Positions 18,683 through 28,873 of a stretch of 64,000 nucleotides of DNA are shown here, in pieces (the stretch's first letter is position 1; each line of letters starts with the position of its first letter). Below the pieces are notes generated by a model. It saw only the letters and a list, made by a program, of their open reading frames with translations. It ran no database searches and was not told where the DNA came from. The position numbers and the translations under genes are program-made. The DNA is taken from contig NZ_CANLOZ010000005.1 in assembly GCF_947492965.1 (NCBI RefSeq), positions 461,099 through 525,098 on the forward strand, written 5' to 3'. The stretch comes from an uncultured Aquimarina sp. GTDB lineage: Bacteria; Bacteroidota; Bacteroidia; Flavobacteriales; Flavobacteriaceae.

Positions 18683-20548
18683 GTGAATTACGTATCAGTA
18701 GAAAATATTGCAAAATCTTTTGGAGAACGAGTGCTATTTAACAACATATCGTTCGGTATTAATGAAGGGCAAAAAATTGGTTTTGTAGCTAATAATGGAA
18801 CTGGTAAAACGTCTTTACTAAACATTGTAGCAGGAGATGAAGAACCAGATGAAGGTCAGGTAGTATATAGAAAAAACCTAAAAGTAGCGTTTCTACCTCA
18901 AGAGCCCAATTTAGATCCTAATCTTACTATAGAACAAACTATTTTTGCTTCAGATAATGATACTTTACGTGTTATTAATGCGTACGAGAAAGCATTACAA
19001 AATCCAGATGACACAGAAGCTTACCAAAAAGCTTTTGAACAAATGGATGCTTTAAATGCTTGGGATTTTGAAACACAATACAAGCAGATACTCTTTAAAC
19101 TAAAACTCGAAAACCTACAGCAAAAAGTTAGTCAACTATCTGGTGGGCAGAAAAAGAGATTAGCTTTAGCGAATATCTTACTTAGCAAACCTGAGTTATT
19201 ATATCTTGACGAACCTACAAACCATTTAGATCTAGAAATGATCGAATGGTTAGAAGAATACTTTGCCAAAGAGAATTTTACTCTTTTTATGGTTACTCAT
19301 GATCGTTATTTTCTAGAAAATGTTTGTAATGAAATTGTAGAATTAGAAAACGGAAGATTATATAGCTACAAAGGTAATTATGCCTATTATCTACAGAACA
19401 AAGAAGCTAGAATAGCAAATGAAGAAATAGAAACCAATAAAGCTAAACAACTTTACAAAAAAGAATTAGATTGGATGAGACGCCAACCCAAAGCGCGTAC
19501 TACCAAATCTAAATCCCGTATTGATGATTTTTATGAAATCAAAGAACGTGCTCATAAAAGAAGAAATGATCATGAGGTACAATTAGAAATCAATATGGAA
19601 CGTCTGGGAAGCAAGATTCTGGAAATCCATAAAGTTTCCAAAAAATTCGACGATCTTGTTCTTCTAGATAAGTATGAATACGTTTTCAAAAAAGGTGAAC
19701 GTGTTGGAATTATTGGTAAAAATGGAACTGGCAAATCTACCTTTCTTAATATGATTACTGGTACCATTACACCCGATCAAGGTAAAATAGTAATTGGCGA
19801 AACTGTAAAATTCGGGTACTATACACAAAGAGGTATTACTATAAAAGAAGGGCAAAAAGTAATTGATGTGATTAGAGAGTTTGGTGATTACATTCCTTTG
19901 AAAAAAGGACGTCAAATTTCTGCGCAACAATTGTTAGAGCGTTTTTTATTCGATCGTAAAAAGCAATATGATTTTGTAGAAAAACTAAGTGGTGGAGAAA
20001 GGAAAAGACTATATCTATGTACTGTTCTTATCCAAAATCCAAACTTCTTAATTCTTGATGAACCTACGAATGATCTTGATATCGTAACCTTAAACGTATT
20101 GGAGAACTTCCTTTTGGATTTTCCAGGATGTTTAATAGTGGTTTCTCACGATCGTTACTTTATGGATAAAATTGTGGATCATTTATTTGTGTTTAGAGGC
20201 AAAGGAGTTATCGAAGATTTCCCTGGAAATTACTCCGACTATAGAGTTTATGAAAACAGTAGAGTTCCAGAAAAAGTTAAAACAGATGATCCAGCATCAA
20301 AACCAAAGACTTCTTGGAAAAAGGATAATAAAAGCGCTCTATCTTATAACGAGCAGAAAGAATATAGTCGTATAGAACGTGATCTCAAAAAACTGGAGTT
20401 ACAAAAAAAGGAAATAGAAGAATTATTTTCTAGTGGCAATTTAGATGAAGATAAAATCAATGAGGAATCTGCTAAACTAAAAGATATTATTGATAGCATA
20501 GAAGAAAAAGAAATGCGTTGGCTAGAGTTATCCGAAAAAATGGAATAA
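18683..20548 (+). CDS. ABC-F family ATPase (Uup-like)
   Basis: 621 residues, GTG start. Two ABC domains, each complete. First: Walker A NNGTGKTS, signature LSGGQKKRLALA and Walker B LLYLDEPTNHLD. Second: GKNGTGKST, LSGGERKRLYL and FLILDEPTNDLD. They are joined by a charged linker (about 240-320). The C-terminal ~75 residues are Lys/Glu-rich heptads, the coiled-coil DNA- or RNA-binding tail seen in Uup. There are no membrane segments, so this is not a transporter. ABC-F proteins act on ribosomes or nucleic acids. Confidence 0.9.
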   Translation: MNYVSVENIAKSFGERVLFNNISFGINEGQKIGFVANNGTGKTSLLNIVAGDEEPDEGQVVYRKNLKVAFLPQEPNLDPNLTIEQTIFASDNDTLRVINAYEKALQNPDDTEAYQKAFEQMDALNAWDFETQYKQILFKLKLENLQQKVSQLSGGQKKRLALANILLSKPELLYLDEPTNHLDLEMIEWLEEYFAKENFTLFMVTHDRYFLENVCNEIVELENGRLYSYKGNYAYYLQNKEARIANEEIETNKAKQLYKKELDWMRRQPKARTTKSKSRIDDFYEIKERAHKRRNDHEVQLEINMERLGSKILEIHKVSKKFDDLVLLDKYEYVFKKGERVGIIGKNGTGKSTFLNMITGTITPDQGKIVIGETVKFGYYTQRGITIKEGQKVIDVIREFGDYIPLKKGRQISAQQLLERFLFDRKKQYDFVEKLSGGERKRLYLCTVLIQNPNFLILDEPTNDLDIVTLNVLENFLLDFPGCLIVVSHDRYFMDKIVDHLFVFRGKGVIEDFPGNYSDYRVYENSRVPEKVKTDDPASKPKTSWKKDNKSALSYNEQKEYSRIERDLKKLELQKKEIEELFSSGNLDEDKINEESAKLKDIIDSIEEKEMRWLELSEKME

Positions 20549-20569
20549 CACATCTTATTTATTGTAAGC

Positions 20570-21145
20570 ATGCTATTCAAAATTAAATCTTACTTTCTTT
20601 TTTTAGTAAAATCTACAAATCAACATGGGGTTCATTCACCCTTTGTTTACAGCTTGGTAACCAAATGTTTTTATAATCGGACTAAAAGAAAATCTTATGG
20701 AAAAATACAATCAATTATAAATAAAAACTCAAATGTTGGTATTAATCTAAATTCTGCCAAACTATTAAATCGTACTATTCCCTATTTAGATTATAAAAAA
20801 GTGCTTATCCTCAAGAAAAAAACAGATACCATTGCCCAAATTATATCAGAAAACAATGAGATATTTACGTATACTTCTTTTCAGAATGATATAGTGTTCG
20901 ATTTGGTATTTTTGGACATTGATTACTTTACATCAAATATGGATGTATTAAATACCATAATAAAAAGCACACATAATGACTCTTTATTACTTATAAATTC
21001 CATCCGATATACCAAACAAAATTTCGACCTCTGGAACACCATAAAAAAGCATCCAAAAGTAACTGTAACTATAGATACCTATTCACTAGGATTTGTATTT
21101 TTTAGAACAGAACAAGCAAAAGAGCACTTTATTATTAGGAAATAG
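20570..21145 (+). CDS. Shortened relative of flavobacterial class I SAM methyltransferases, SAM site missing
   Basis: 191 residues. The N-terminus STNQHGVHSPFVYSLVTKCF and the C-terminus KHPKVTVTIDTYSLGFVFF with EHFIIRK are, to my knowledge, typical ends of a Bacteroidota methyltransferase-like family of about 240 residues. Here the middle is short, and the glycine-rich SAM-binding loop (ExGxxxG type) cannot be found. The later FDLVFLDIDYF strand remains. Probably not a functional methyltransferase. It could be a decayed gene or a repurposed protein. It follows the ABC-F gene by 21 bases and overlaps the convergent gene by 11 bases. Confidence 0.65.
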   Translation: MLFKIKSYFLFLVKSTNQHGVHSPFVYSLVTKCFYNRTKRKSYGKIQSIINKNSNVGINLNSAKLLNRTIPYLDYKKVLILKKKTDTIAQIISENNEIFTYTSFQNDIVFDLVFLDIDYFTSNMDVLNTIIKSTHNDSLLLINSIRYTKQNFDLWNTIKKHPKVTVTIDTYSLGFVFFRTEQAKEHFIIRK

Positions 21146-21719
21146 AAGGAATAGCATTATTTTTATGATAGTTCACTTTTAACATAGTCCTATCTGTAGA
21201 TAAACATAATTCTTTCATGTACTGGTCATATGTTTTATTTTTTTCCAAAAGAAATTTATTAAAATAGTTATTTGCTACCTCCACTCCCATGGTTGTTTCG
21301 ATATTTACTAGTTTTTTGTACAATGAACCGATATTACTGATTGCACGTTTAGAAGGTATGTTTCTCTCAATTAAATAATTCAAAATCTCATTGTCTTCAT
21401 TTCTTCTTACTTTGAAGGTTGTAGTCACCCATTTCCATTCTCTTTCCGAGGTTAAACATTGGCTAATCAGGTAAGTATTTGTTTTAGTATATAATTGTAG
21501 CCAAAATCTTTTTTGGATGATCTTAGGAATATCAATTTGCAAAATAGGATTTTGAGCATCAGAAAAGGTATCCGTTCTATCATTGTCATTCCATAACATA
21601 AAATCACGGTTTATATGAGTGACAAAATGATAAAGACTCTTTTTAGAACTTACAAATTCTTTGGAAAGTACAATTTGGTTTTCAGTAGTATTCTTACTTG
21701 GTGGGTTGTGTAAAGACAT
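21135..21719 (-). CDS. Hypothetical cytoplasmic protein, possibly PAS-like fold
   Basis: 194 residues, no signal peptide or membrane helix. An alternating beta pattern around residues 50-115 (WLQLYTKTNTYLISQCL, WKWVTTTFKVRRNEDNEI) followed by a helical C-terminus loosely recalls a PAS domain, but no decisive motif is visible. It stands alone, overlapping the end of the convergent gene. Function not recognised. Confidence 0.5.
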   Translation of the reverse strand: MSLHNPPSKNTTENQIVLSKEFVSSKKSLYHFVTHINRDFMLWNDNDRTDTFSDAQNPILQIDIPKIIQKRFWLQLYTKTNTYLISQCLTSEREWKWVTTTFKVRRNEDNEILNYLIERNIPSKRAISNIGSLYKKLVNIETTMGVEVANNYFNKFLLEKNKTYDQYMKELCLSTDRTMLKVNYHKNNAIPSIS

Positions 21720-22017
21720 ATTGGTATATTTAGAGATTAATGCAAACAGACTTTCTATTTACATATTTCCAAATACTATATCCCCTATTTTAAGATGTTG
21801 ATCTTATCTCTTAAAGATAGCACTAATCTACCATAAAAACAACACCCAAATAACTAAAAATTCCTTCATTTTTGAAGCCTCTTAAATAAAAAAGAACGGG
21901 ATGGAATCATCATATCCCAGAAAACTCTGATAATTAAATCTATTTTATTGTAACAAATTTATTGATCGTACGTCATATAGGCTAAAATCGTATCTTACGC
22001 TATAATTAAAGCATCAC
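21720..22017. other. Intergenic stretch upstream of lolD-like gene
   Basis: Divergent promoter region of about 300 bases, AT-rich. I see no gene, repeat or clear -7/-33 pair. Confidence 0.4.
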
Positions 22018-22704
22018 ATGGAAAACGTTATCGATATTAAAGGTATCATTAGAAATTTTCAACTAGGCCAAGAAACAGTGTATGTACTCAAAGGTATTAA
22101 TCTAGAAGTTAAAAGAGGAGATTATATAGCGATTATGGGGCCTTCTGGATCCGGAAAATCGACACTTATGAACCTTTTGGGGTGTTTGGACACCCCTACC
22201 GATGGTACGTATAACCTTAATGGAAATGATGTGAGTAAAATGACTGATGACGAATTAGCCGAAATTAGAAATAAGGAGATAGGTTTTGTATTTCAAACAT
22301 TTAATTTATTACCACGAACAACCGCTTTAGATAATGTTGCATTACCCATGATTTATGCAGGTACTTCTAAAAAGGATAGAAATGCCAGAGCAGAAGAAGT
22401 ATTGACAGACGTAGGCCTAGCTGATCGAATGGATCACAAACCCAATCAATTATCTGGAGGGCAGCGACAAAGAGTTGCTGTAGGTAGAGCACTGGTAAAT
22501 AAACCTTCTATTATACTGGCAGATGAACCAACAGGAAACCTAGATTCGAAAACCTCGTTGGAAATCATGCAATTATTTGATGATATTCATGCTGCTGGAA
22601 ATACGGTAATCCTGGTTACTCACGAAGAAGAAGTTGCCGCTCATGCACATAGAGTCATTCGATTACGTGATGGCATGATCGAAAGCGATACCAGAAATAG
22701 ATAG
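22018..22704 (+). CDS. ABC transporter ATP-binding protein, LolD/MacB type
   Basis: 228 residues. Walker [10 protein letters not shown] (about 42-50), Q-loop [18 protein letters not shown], signature [16 protein letters not shown], Walker [13 protein letters not shown] and switch His [10 protein letters not shown]. The sequence type is that of the LolD/MacB ATPases that work with FtsX-like permeases in lipoprotein release, efflux or division. No permease gene is adjacent, so the partner must be encoded elsewhere. Confidence 0.88.
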   Translation: MENVIDIKGIIRNFQLGQETVYVLKGINLEVKRGDYIAIMGPSGSGKSTLMNLLGCLDTPTDGTYNLNGNDVSKMTDDELAEIRNKEIGFVFQTFNLLPRTTALDNVALPMIYAGTSKKDRNARAEEVLTDVGLADRMDHKPNQLSGGQRQRVAVGRALVNKPSIILADEPTGNLDSKTSLEIMQLFDDIHAAGNTVILVTHEEEVAAHAHRVIRLRDGMIESDTRNR

Positions 22705-22773
22705 TTTGTAGTTTAAGATTGATATTGTCATAGATTAATTCGTATTTTGGCGTCTTACTAATTCGAATACTCT

Positions 22774-24213
22774 ATGCAACCGATACATATTCTTTTTCTA
22801 ATCGCCGGATATTTTGGTGTACTTCTTTTAATCTCATATTTCACAGGAAAGAATTCGGGAAACGACGCTTTTTTTAAAGCCAATCGTCAATCGCCATGGT
22901 ATATAGTTGCTTTTGGAATGATTGGAGCATCACTAAGCGGTGTTACTTTTATTTCTGTACCAGGTTGGGTTGAAGCTTCGCAATTTAGCTACATGCAAGT
23001 TGTATTAGGGTATATCGTTGGGTATGCTGTAATTGGTACAGTACTACTACCACTCTATTATAAACTAAATTTAACTTCTATTTATACCTATCTAGAAGAA
23101 CGTTTTGGAAGGTCTTCCTATAAGACTGGAGCATCTTTTTTTCTTATATCCAGAATTGTGGGTGCTAGTTTTAGGTTATTTCTAGTAGCGAATGTTCTAC
23201 AAGTTATTATGTTTGATAGTATTGGGATTCCATTTTGGATTACTGTGATTATCACTATACTTCTAATTTGGCTTTACACCTTTAAATCAGGTATCAAAAC
23301 CATCGTTTGGACAGATACATTACAAACCTTATTTATGCTAATTGCAGTAGGGGTTGCTGTATACTACGTTGCTAGTGATTTAGGAATTGATGGTACTAGT
23401 TTAATAGGGTATGTTTTAGACAGTGACCTTTCTAAAATTTTCTTTTTTGATGATTTTAAAAGTGGAGATCATTTTGTAAAACAATTTATCTCTGGTGCTT
23501 TTATTGCTATTGTTATGACAGGTTTGGATCAGGATATGATGCAAAAAAATCTTACCTGCAGAAACTTAAAAGATGCTCAAAAAAATATGTTTTGGTTTAC
23601 TATAGTTCTGACTATAGTCAATTTTGTATTTCTGGGCTTAGGCTTATTATTAACTCAATATGCGGGACAACATGGAATTGATGCTCATAAGGATCAACTT
23701 TTCCCCATTATTGCAACTCAGAGTGGATTAGGAATTGGAATTGCTATTTTCTTTGTCTTAGGATTAATTGCCGCAGCCTACAGTAGTGCAGATAGTGCAC
23801 TAACTTCGTTAACTACTTCTTTTAGTATTGATATCATGGATATAGAAAAAAAACTAAATCCTGAAGATCAAATAAAAGCGAGAAAACAATATCACATTCT
23901 ATTTTCTTTATTATTAATATTAGTGATCATAGCTTTTAAATACGTAATCAAAGATGAAAGCGTTATTGCTAAGTTATTTGTTTTTGCTGGATATACCTAT
24001 GGTCCACTTTTGGGACTTTATGCTTTTGGTTTATTTACTAAAATGAATGTCAAAGATAGATTTGTTCCTATCATTGCAATTCTATCACCCATACTATCTT
24101 ACATTATTAGTATCAATAGTGCCAAATGGTTTGGTTTCGAATTTGGGTTCTTTATTTTAATTCTTAATGGCTTATTAACCTTTTTAGGTTTAGTACTGAT
24201 CCGTAGAAAGTAA
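22774..24213 (+). CDS. Sodium:solute symporter (SSS family)
   Basis: 479 residues with about 13 hydrophobic helices. The family's core is visible: [15 protein letters not shown] (helix 1 region), [29 protein letters not shown], and [20 protein letters not shown] (the conserved Na+-site helix). The solute cannot be inferred; relatives are annotated for proline, sugars or sialic acid. Its 3' end overlaps the convergent CoA-binding protein gene by 24 bases. Confidence 0.9.
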   Translation: MQPIHILFLIAGYFGVLLLISYFTGKNSGNDAFFKANRQSPWYIVAFGMIGASLSGVTFISVPGWVEASQFSYMQVVLGYIVGYAVIGTVLLPLYYKLNLTSIYTYLEERFGRSSYKTGASFFLISRIVGASFRLFLVANVLQVIMFDSIGIPFWITVIITILLIWLYTFKSGIKTIVWTDTLQTLFMLIAVGVAVYYVASDLGIDGTSLIGYVLDSDLSKIFFFDDFKSGDHFVKQFISGAFIAIVMTGLDQDMMQKNLTCRNLKDAQKNMFWFTIVLTIVNFVFLGLGLLLTQYAGQHGIDAHKDQLFPIIATQSGLGIGIAIFFVLGLIAAAYSSADSALTSLTTSFSIDIMDIEKKLNPEDQIKARKQYHILFSLLLILVIIAFKYVIKDESVIAKLFVFAGYTYGPLLGLYAFGLFTKMNVKDRFVPIIAILSPILSYIISINSAKWFGFEFGFFILILNGLLTFLGLVLIRRK

Positions 24214-24561
24214 TACTAAAGTACAGGCAACTTCAACATCGATACCTGCTTCCTGAAGCATATCATAAAACTCTGGATTTTCAGTTCCTGGGTTAAAAAT
24301 CACTCTTTCTGGAGAAAGACCAATAATATAATCATAATACTGCTTTTGTCTGGTAGGATTTAGATATAGGGTTACCGTATGTATATCATCAAATGCCATT
24401 AGAGATGTATGAATAGTAATTCCTGCTACCTCGCCAGATCGCAATCCAATTGCTACCACTACCTGATCATAATTCACCAATCGATGTATTGCCAAATTAG
24501 AATATCTATCTGGTTTAAGCGAAGCTCCCAACACTAAGGTCTTTTTTCCCTTCATAAGCAT
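24190..24561 (-). CDS. CoA-binding (YccU-like) protein
   Basis: 123 residues. A Rossmann-type CoA-binding fold: [20 protein letters not shown] matches the nucleotide loop at the N-terminus, and [15 protein letters not shown] lies in the region that binds the pantetheine part. It starts MLMKGKK. ATG 24555 is an equally good start two codons in. A small stand-alone protein of unknown physiological role. The overlap with the symporter gene leaves no room for a terminator. Confidence 0.82.
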   Translation of the reverse strand: MLMKGKKTLVLGASLKPDRYSNLAIHRLVNYDQVVVAIGLRSGEVAGITIHTSLMAFDDIHTVTLYLNPTRQKQYYDYIIGLSPERVIFNPGTENPEFYDMLQEAGIDVEVACTLVLLSTDQY

Positions 24562-24979
24562 GATTTTAGTCGCAAAATAACGTTAATTCATAGCGATTAC
24601 AGTCTGCAAACGTTAAAAATAAACCCTAAAATGTTAAAAACAAAAAACAGGTGTAACATAAGACTTGTACTGCACGTCTTATAGATAAAGAAATATGATT
24701 TTTCATAAATTTAGTTAGTTAGTTACTTAATAATCAAATTTTATTCATAGTTGATGGTTAGTGTTACTATTTGATTATTATAAGAAGACCGCTCCTTATC
24801 CAGGAGCGGTCTTTGGTTATATAATTAATTGTTAAAAGAAATATTTTGTGTAACAGATTTTAGGTTACATCGTCATACAGATATACGTTTAATCAACGTA
24901 AAAAAGGGAAAACAAATGCACTGATATTATGCAATACCCAGTACATTGTTTTGCATACATCAATCAAAACACATTTAAT
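24562..24979. other. Gene-free stretch with hairpins, possible small RNA
   Basis: 418 bases without a convincing protein gene. It contains a stem ATAAGAC/GTCTTAT (24656-24680), three TTAG units (about 24714-24725), and a strong terminator-like hairpin at 24785. No rightward gene feeds this terminator: the nearest upstream rightward gene ends at 24213 with a leftward gene between. The transcript it ends may therefore be a short non-coding RNA. An Rfam covariance search would test this. Confidence 0.35.
24785..24814 (+). terminator. Orphan rho-independent hairpin
   Basis: AAGACCGCTCCT pairs with AGGAGCGGTCTT around the loop TATCC, a 12-bp GC-rich stem followed by TTGGTTAT. The T run is short. 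No protein gene on either strand leads into it. Confidence 0.65.
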
Positions 24980-27400
24980 ATGAAAAAAAACAACCTACCT
25001 ATTAGGCAAACTACCCGTAATGTATTCTTATTGATTTTATTAATAAGCTGTTCTTTGATTACCGCTCAACCCAGCAACAGTATCGTTGTTGGTACTATTT
25101 CGGGAACAGTAATCGACAAAAACCTTAAACAACCAATTCCTTATGCAACAATAGTAGTAAATGACGGAGCTAATAAATTAGTTAGTGGAGGAATTACGAA
25201 AGAAGATGGAACTTTTCTTATTCCTGATATTCCTAATGGAAATTATACTCTAAAAGTACAATTCATTGGATATACCAGTTATACCCAACCTATAGAAATA
25301 TCCAGAAAGAACAAAGATGTTAATGTAGGAGTCATCTCCTTAGAAGAGGAAGCACAAGCACTAGATGATGTAACCATTATTGCAGAACGAACAACGATCG
25401 AACAAAAAATAGATCGCAAGGTAGTAAATATAGGAAAAGACCTTACGACTACTGGTGGTACTGCTGCAGAAATTATGCAGAATATTCCATCGGTTAATGT
25501 TGACCAAGATGGAAATATCGCGCTACGTGGTAACCCTAATGTACAGATACTAATTGACGGAAAACCAACAAACATCTCTCCTACTCAATTATTAAAACAA
25601 ATTCCTTCTACATCGATTAAATCGGTAGAATTAATAACCAATCCATCGGCAAAATATAATCCCGAAGGTATGAGTGGTATCATTAATATAGTACTACGTA
25701 AAAATGCTAATATTGGTTTTAACGGGAACATCAACTTGGGTGTAAACTGGGATCAAAATGCGCGATTTAATAGCTCAATCGATCTGAATTACCGAAGTGG
25801 AAAAATAAACGTTTATGGAAATTATGGAGCCAATATTACAAAGAATCGACAACAAGGTTTCATTTTTAGAGGTGATCAAAACTATAGAACTGATTTTCGT
25901 TTTTTAGATAATAACAAATCTCACCTTTTCAAGGTAGGCTTTGACTTCTATATTAATGACAAGAACACCATATCGTTATATACAAATCAAAATTTATTTG
26001 ATGGAAATATTAATGGTACTACAGATATAGACTTTCTCGATAATCCAGAAAACAACATATTCCAAAACTTGATTAATGATAGTGATAACCTTGGTTCTAC
26101 TTATAATTTTGATTTTAAACACGACTTTGAGAAAGAAGGGCATAATATTGAATTAGAAGTAGATTATAATGTTTTTGAAGGCGATAGTGATGATGATTTC
26201 AATTTTGCTGGTGGCGTTACTCCAGATTATAATGATATATTAAATAACGAAAGAACAAATACCACTATCAACCTAGATTACGTAAACCCACTATCAGAAA
26301 AAGCAAAGCTAGAGTTAGGATATGAAGGACGTATAAGACGTACCGATAATGAGTACAGATCTACTCTATTTGATGATTCTAAATATCGTTATGATAGAGA
26401 CATTCATGCTTTATATGCGACTTATGGTAAAAATTATGAGAAATGGTCATATCAACTAGGTGCGCGATTAGAAAGTTATCAGGTAGAAGCTATTTTTAAC
26501 GATGTAAAAGTGTTTGAAGATGATATTTTTACTGTGTACCCTTCAGCCTATCTAACATATACGCCTGGTGAAAAAAATTCCTATCAACTAAGTTATAGCA
26601 GACGTGTAGACCGACCAGGATTAAATCAGGTAAACCCTATAAGAGAATGGAGTACTCCTAGAATTACCTCTAGAGGAAATCCGGAATTAGACCCTCAGTT
26701 TACAAATTCTATCGAGTTTAACTACACTCGTAAATTAACAGGAGGATCTATAACTGCAGGTACATTTTATCGACTTATCAATGATGAAATTAATCAAACG
26801 CTATTAGCAGATCCAACAGTTGAAGAAGGACAAATTCTTACGTTTGAGAATTTTGATAACAACTCTGCGTATGGAATCGAAATTTCTAGTAACTACCGAC
26901 CGACAAAATGGTGGAATTTTAATGCTAGTTTTGATTTGTATGCGCAAACTCAAAAAGGTATTGTAGAAGATGTTGTAGAAGTAAATGGAGTAGATGAAAT
27001 TGTACAAGTTTCTAGCGAGGTTGACGCAGTGGTATACAACTTCAGAATAAATAACAATTTTAAGGCGACTAAAAACTTAACCTTTCAGATATTTGGATTC
27101 TATCGTGGTGAGCAAGAAGGAATACAGTTTAAAACAAAACCATTTTATTTCGTAAACACTGGTGCACGATATAATTTCTTGGGTGGAAAAGGTACGGCTA
27201 GCATTAATTTCAACGATATCTTTAACACCATGCGTTTTAGATTCTCTGGAGACTTTCCTTTTGAACAAAATGGACAATTCCAAGGGGAAACACAAACCGT
27301 ATTTTTAGGTCTATCCTATCGTTTTGGTAGTGGAAAAAATCGAAAAGTGAGAAGAAAACGAAGAGATTCAAATGAAAAATCTGGCGGAGGAATACTCTAG
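24980..27400 (+). CDS. TonB-dependent receptor-like outer-membrane beta-barrel protein with carboxypeptidase-regulatory-like domain
   Basis: 806 residues from ATG 24980, which gives a proper signal peptide (MKKNNLPIRQ then a hydrophobic core ending near ITAQ). An upstream in-frame ATG at 24929 would bury it. Order: CarboxypepD_reg-like domain (about 35-125; GTVIDKNLKQPIPYATIVV), plug domain (about 135-230; IPSVNVDQDGNIALRGNPN), then a long barrel. The final aromatic strand FLGLSYRFG is followed by a basic tail (RKVRRKRRD) and SGGGIL, a tail I believe is common in this flavobacterial subfamily. The ligand is unknown; no SusD or peptidase partner is adjacent. Confidence 0.87.
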   Translation: MKKNNLPIRQTTRNVFLLILLISCSLITAQPSNSIVVGTISGTVIDKNLKQPIPYATIVVNDGANKLVSGGITKEDGTFLIPDIPNGNYTLKVQFIGYTSYTQPIEISRKNKDVNVGVISLEEEAQALDDVTIIAERTTIEQKIDRKVVNIGKDLTTTGGTAAEIMQNIPSVNVDQDGNIALRGNPNVQILIDGKPTNISPTQLLKQIPSTSIKSVELITNPSAKYNPEGMSGIINIVLRKNANIGFNGNINLGVNWDQNARFNSSIDLNYRSGKINVYGNYGANITKNRQQGFIFRGDQNYRTDFRFLDNNKSHLFKVGFDFYINDKNTISLYTNQNLFDGNINGTTDIDFLDNPENNIFQNLINDSDNLGSTYNFDFKHDFEKEGHNIELEVDYNVFEGDSDDDFNFAGGVTPDYNDILNNERTNTTINLDYVNPLSEKAKLELGYEGRIRRTDNEYRSTLFDDSKYRYDRDIHALYATYGKNYEKWSYQLGARLESYQVEAIFNDVKVFEDDIFTVYPSAYLTYTPGEKNSYQLSYSRRVDRPGLNQVNPIREWSTPRITSRGNPELDPQFTNSIEFNYTRKLTGGSITAGTFYRLINDEINQTLLADPTVEEGQILTFENFDNNSAYGIEISSNYRPTKWWNFNASFDLYAQTQKGIVEDVVEVNGVDEIVQVSSEVDAVVYNFRINNNFKATKNLTFQIFGFYRGEQEGIQFKTKPFYFVNTGARYNFLGGKGTASINFNDIFNTMRFRFSGDFPFEQNGQFQGETQTVFLGLSYRFGSGKNRKVRRKRRDSNEKSGGGIL

Positions 27401-27610
27401 AAAAATTAATGATTTTGTTAATTCATTAAAGAATAGTCATGTTTTTTGTTAAATTCACACATCTTCAAAATAAAAGCCTGCTAAGTTAAATAATTGTAAA
27501 AATTATAATGTTTTTGTAACACTATGAAATATGTTACGTCTATTATAGTACCATTATGGTTATAATTTATTTGAATTAGCCTTTAAAGAAAAAAATAACC
27601 CGGTAAAACA

Positions 27611-27645
27611 AAAAATCGCGAAACCATGAGTTTCGCGATTTTATT
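27611..27645. terminator. Bidirectional terminator between receptor gene and fabH
   Basis: AAAATCGCGAAAC pairs with GTTTCGCGATTTT around loop CATGA. A and T runs on both sides suit the two convergent genes. Confidence 0.85.
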
Positions 27646-27666
27646 TTATACGGTCGTTTGATCAGG

Positions 27667-28677
27667 TTACCATTTTATAACAGCACTACCCCATGTAAAT
27701 CCACTTCCGAAAGCTGCTAAAACGACAACATCACCTTCTTTAATCTTTCCTTCTTCCCAGGCTTCTGTAAGTGCAATTGGGATCGAAGCAGCCGTTGTAT
27801 TACCATATCGTTGAATATTATTATACACTTGATCATCAGATAATCTAAACTGCTTTTGTACAAACTGAGAAATTCTAAGATTCGCCTGATGCGGGATAAG
27901 CATATCTATATCCGATGGAGATAAGTTATTTTGTTGTAAGCCTTCGTTAATAACTTCAGAAAAACGTACTACTGCATTTTTAAAAACAAACTGTCCATTC
28001 ATATATGGATAATACGTGATATTCTCCTGATCATTCTTTTCTATAATCTCAGGCACCCAATGTTCAGTACTTGGTCCTTCTAACGACAATTCTTTAGCAT
28101 GCGCTCCTTCGCTATGCAAATGCGTAGATAATACTCCACTACCATCTTCTTTTTCATTTCTAGATAAAACCATAGCTCCTGCACCATCACCAAAAATAAC
28201 AGATACTGCTCTACCTCTTGTTGTCATATCCAAACCTCCACTATGATTCTCACTTCCAATAATCAGTACATTTTTGTACATTCCAGTTTTGATAAACTGG
28301 TCCGCCACGGATACAGCATATACAAAACCACTACATTGATTTCTAACATCCAAAGCTGGAATTGTATTCATATCCATCATATCCTGAACTCTAACGCCTC
28401 CTCCGGGGAAATACATATCAGGACTTAATGTGGCAAAAATGATAAAATCTATATCATCCTTCGTTAGGTTTGCTCTTTCTAAAGCAATTTTTGCTGCTTT
28501 TACTCCCATTATAGAAGTACTATTACCATCTCCCTTTTTTATATGACGTCTTTCTTTAATACCTGTACGCTCTTGAATCCAAGCATCATTTGTATCCATT
28601 ATTTTCGACAGATCGTCATTAGTTACAACATTTTCAGGAACATAACTCCCTAATCCTGTTACTCTTGAAGTATACAT
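27667..28677 (-). CDS. fabH: Beta-ketoacyl-ACP synthase III
   Basis: 336 residues. Starts fatty acid synthesis by condensing acyl-CoA with malonyl-ACP. The catalytic triad is visible: Cys in RNQCSGFVYAVS (about 113), His in LIPHQANLRI (about 257) and Asn in YGNTTAASIP (about 289). The N-terminus TSRVTGLGSYVPENVVTN and the C-terminus AAFGSGFTWGSAVIKW are typical. Bacteroidota often carry several fabH copies, and this one is outside a fatty-acid cluster, so it may be a secondary copy with a different primer. Confidence 0.9.
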   Translation of the reverse strand: MYTSRVTGLGSYVPENVVTNDDLSKIMDTNDAWIQERTGIKERRHIKKGDGNSTSIMGVKAAKIALERANLTKDDIDFIIFATLSPDMYFPGGGVRVQDMMDMNTIPALDVRNQCSGFVYAVSVADQFIKTGMYKNVLIIGSENHSGGLDMTTRGRAVSVIFGDGAGAMVLSRNEKEDGSGVLSTHLHSEGAHAKELSLEGPSTEHWVPEIIEKNDQENITYYPYMNGQFVFKNAVVRFSEVINEGLQQNNLSPSDIDMLIPHQANLRISQFVQKQFRLSDDQVYNNIQRYGNTTAASIPIALTEAWEEGKIKEGDVVVLAAFGSGFTWGSAVIKW

Positions 28678-28873
28678 ATATTATAATATTGAGTGTGTAT
28701 TGTGCGTAATAATTAATTATTACTATTCAGTTTAAAAAAACTGCAGGGCAAGATATGTATTCTTACGTTTTTGATAAAAGAAAGTACAAGCTTATTGTAT
28801 GCATGCATAACAAATATTTCCTCTTATCGTATCATTAAAAACGATTAGAGCTTTTTTGGAAAACGTATAGTAC

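Noticed and set aside
24710..24735. TTAGTTAGTTAGTTA as a possible repeat element
   Set aside because: Only about three 4-base units and no second array nearby. Simple AT-rich low complexity.
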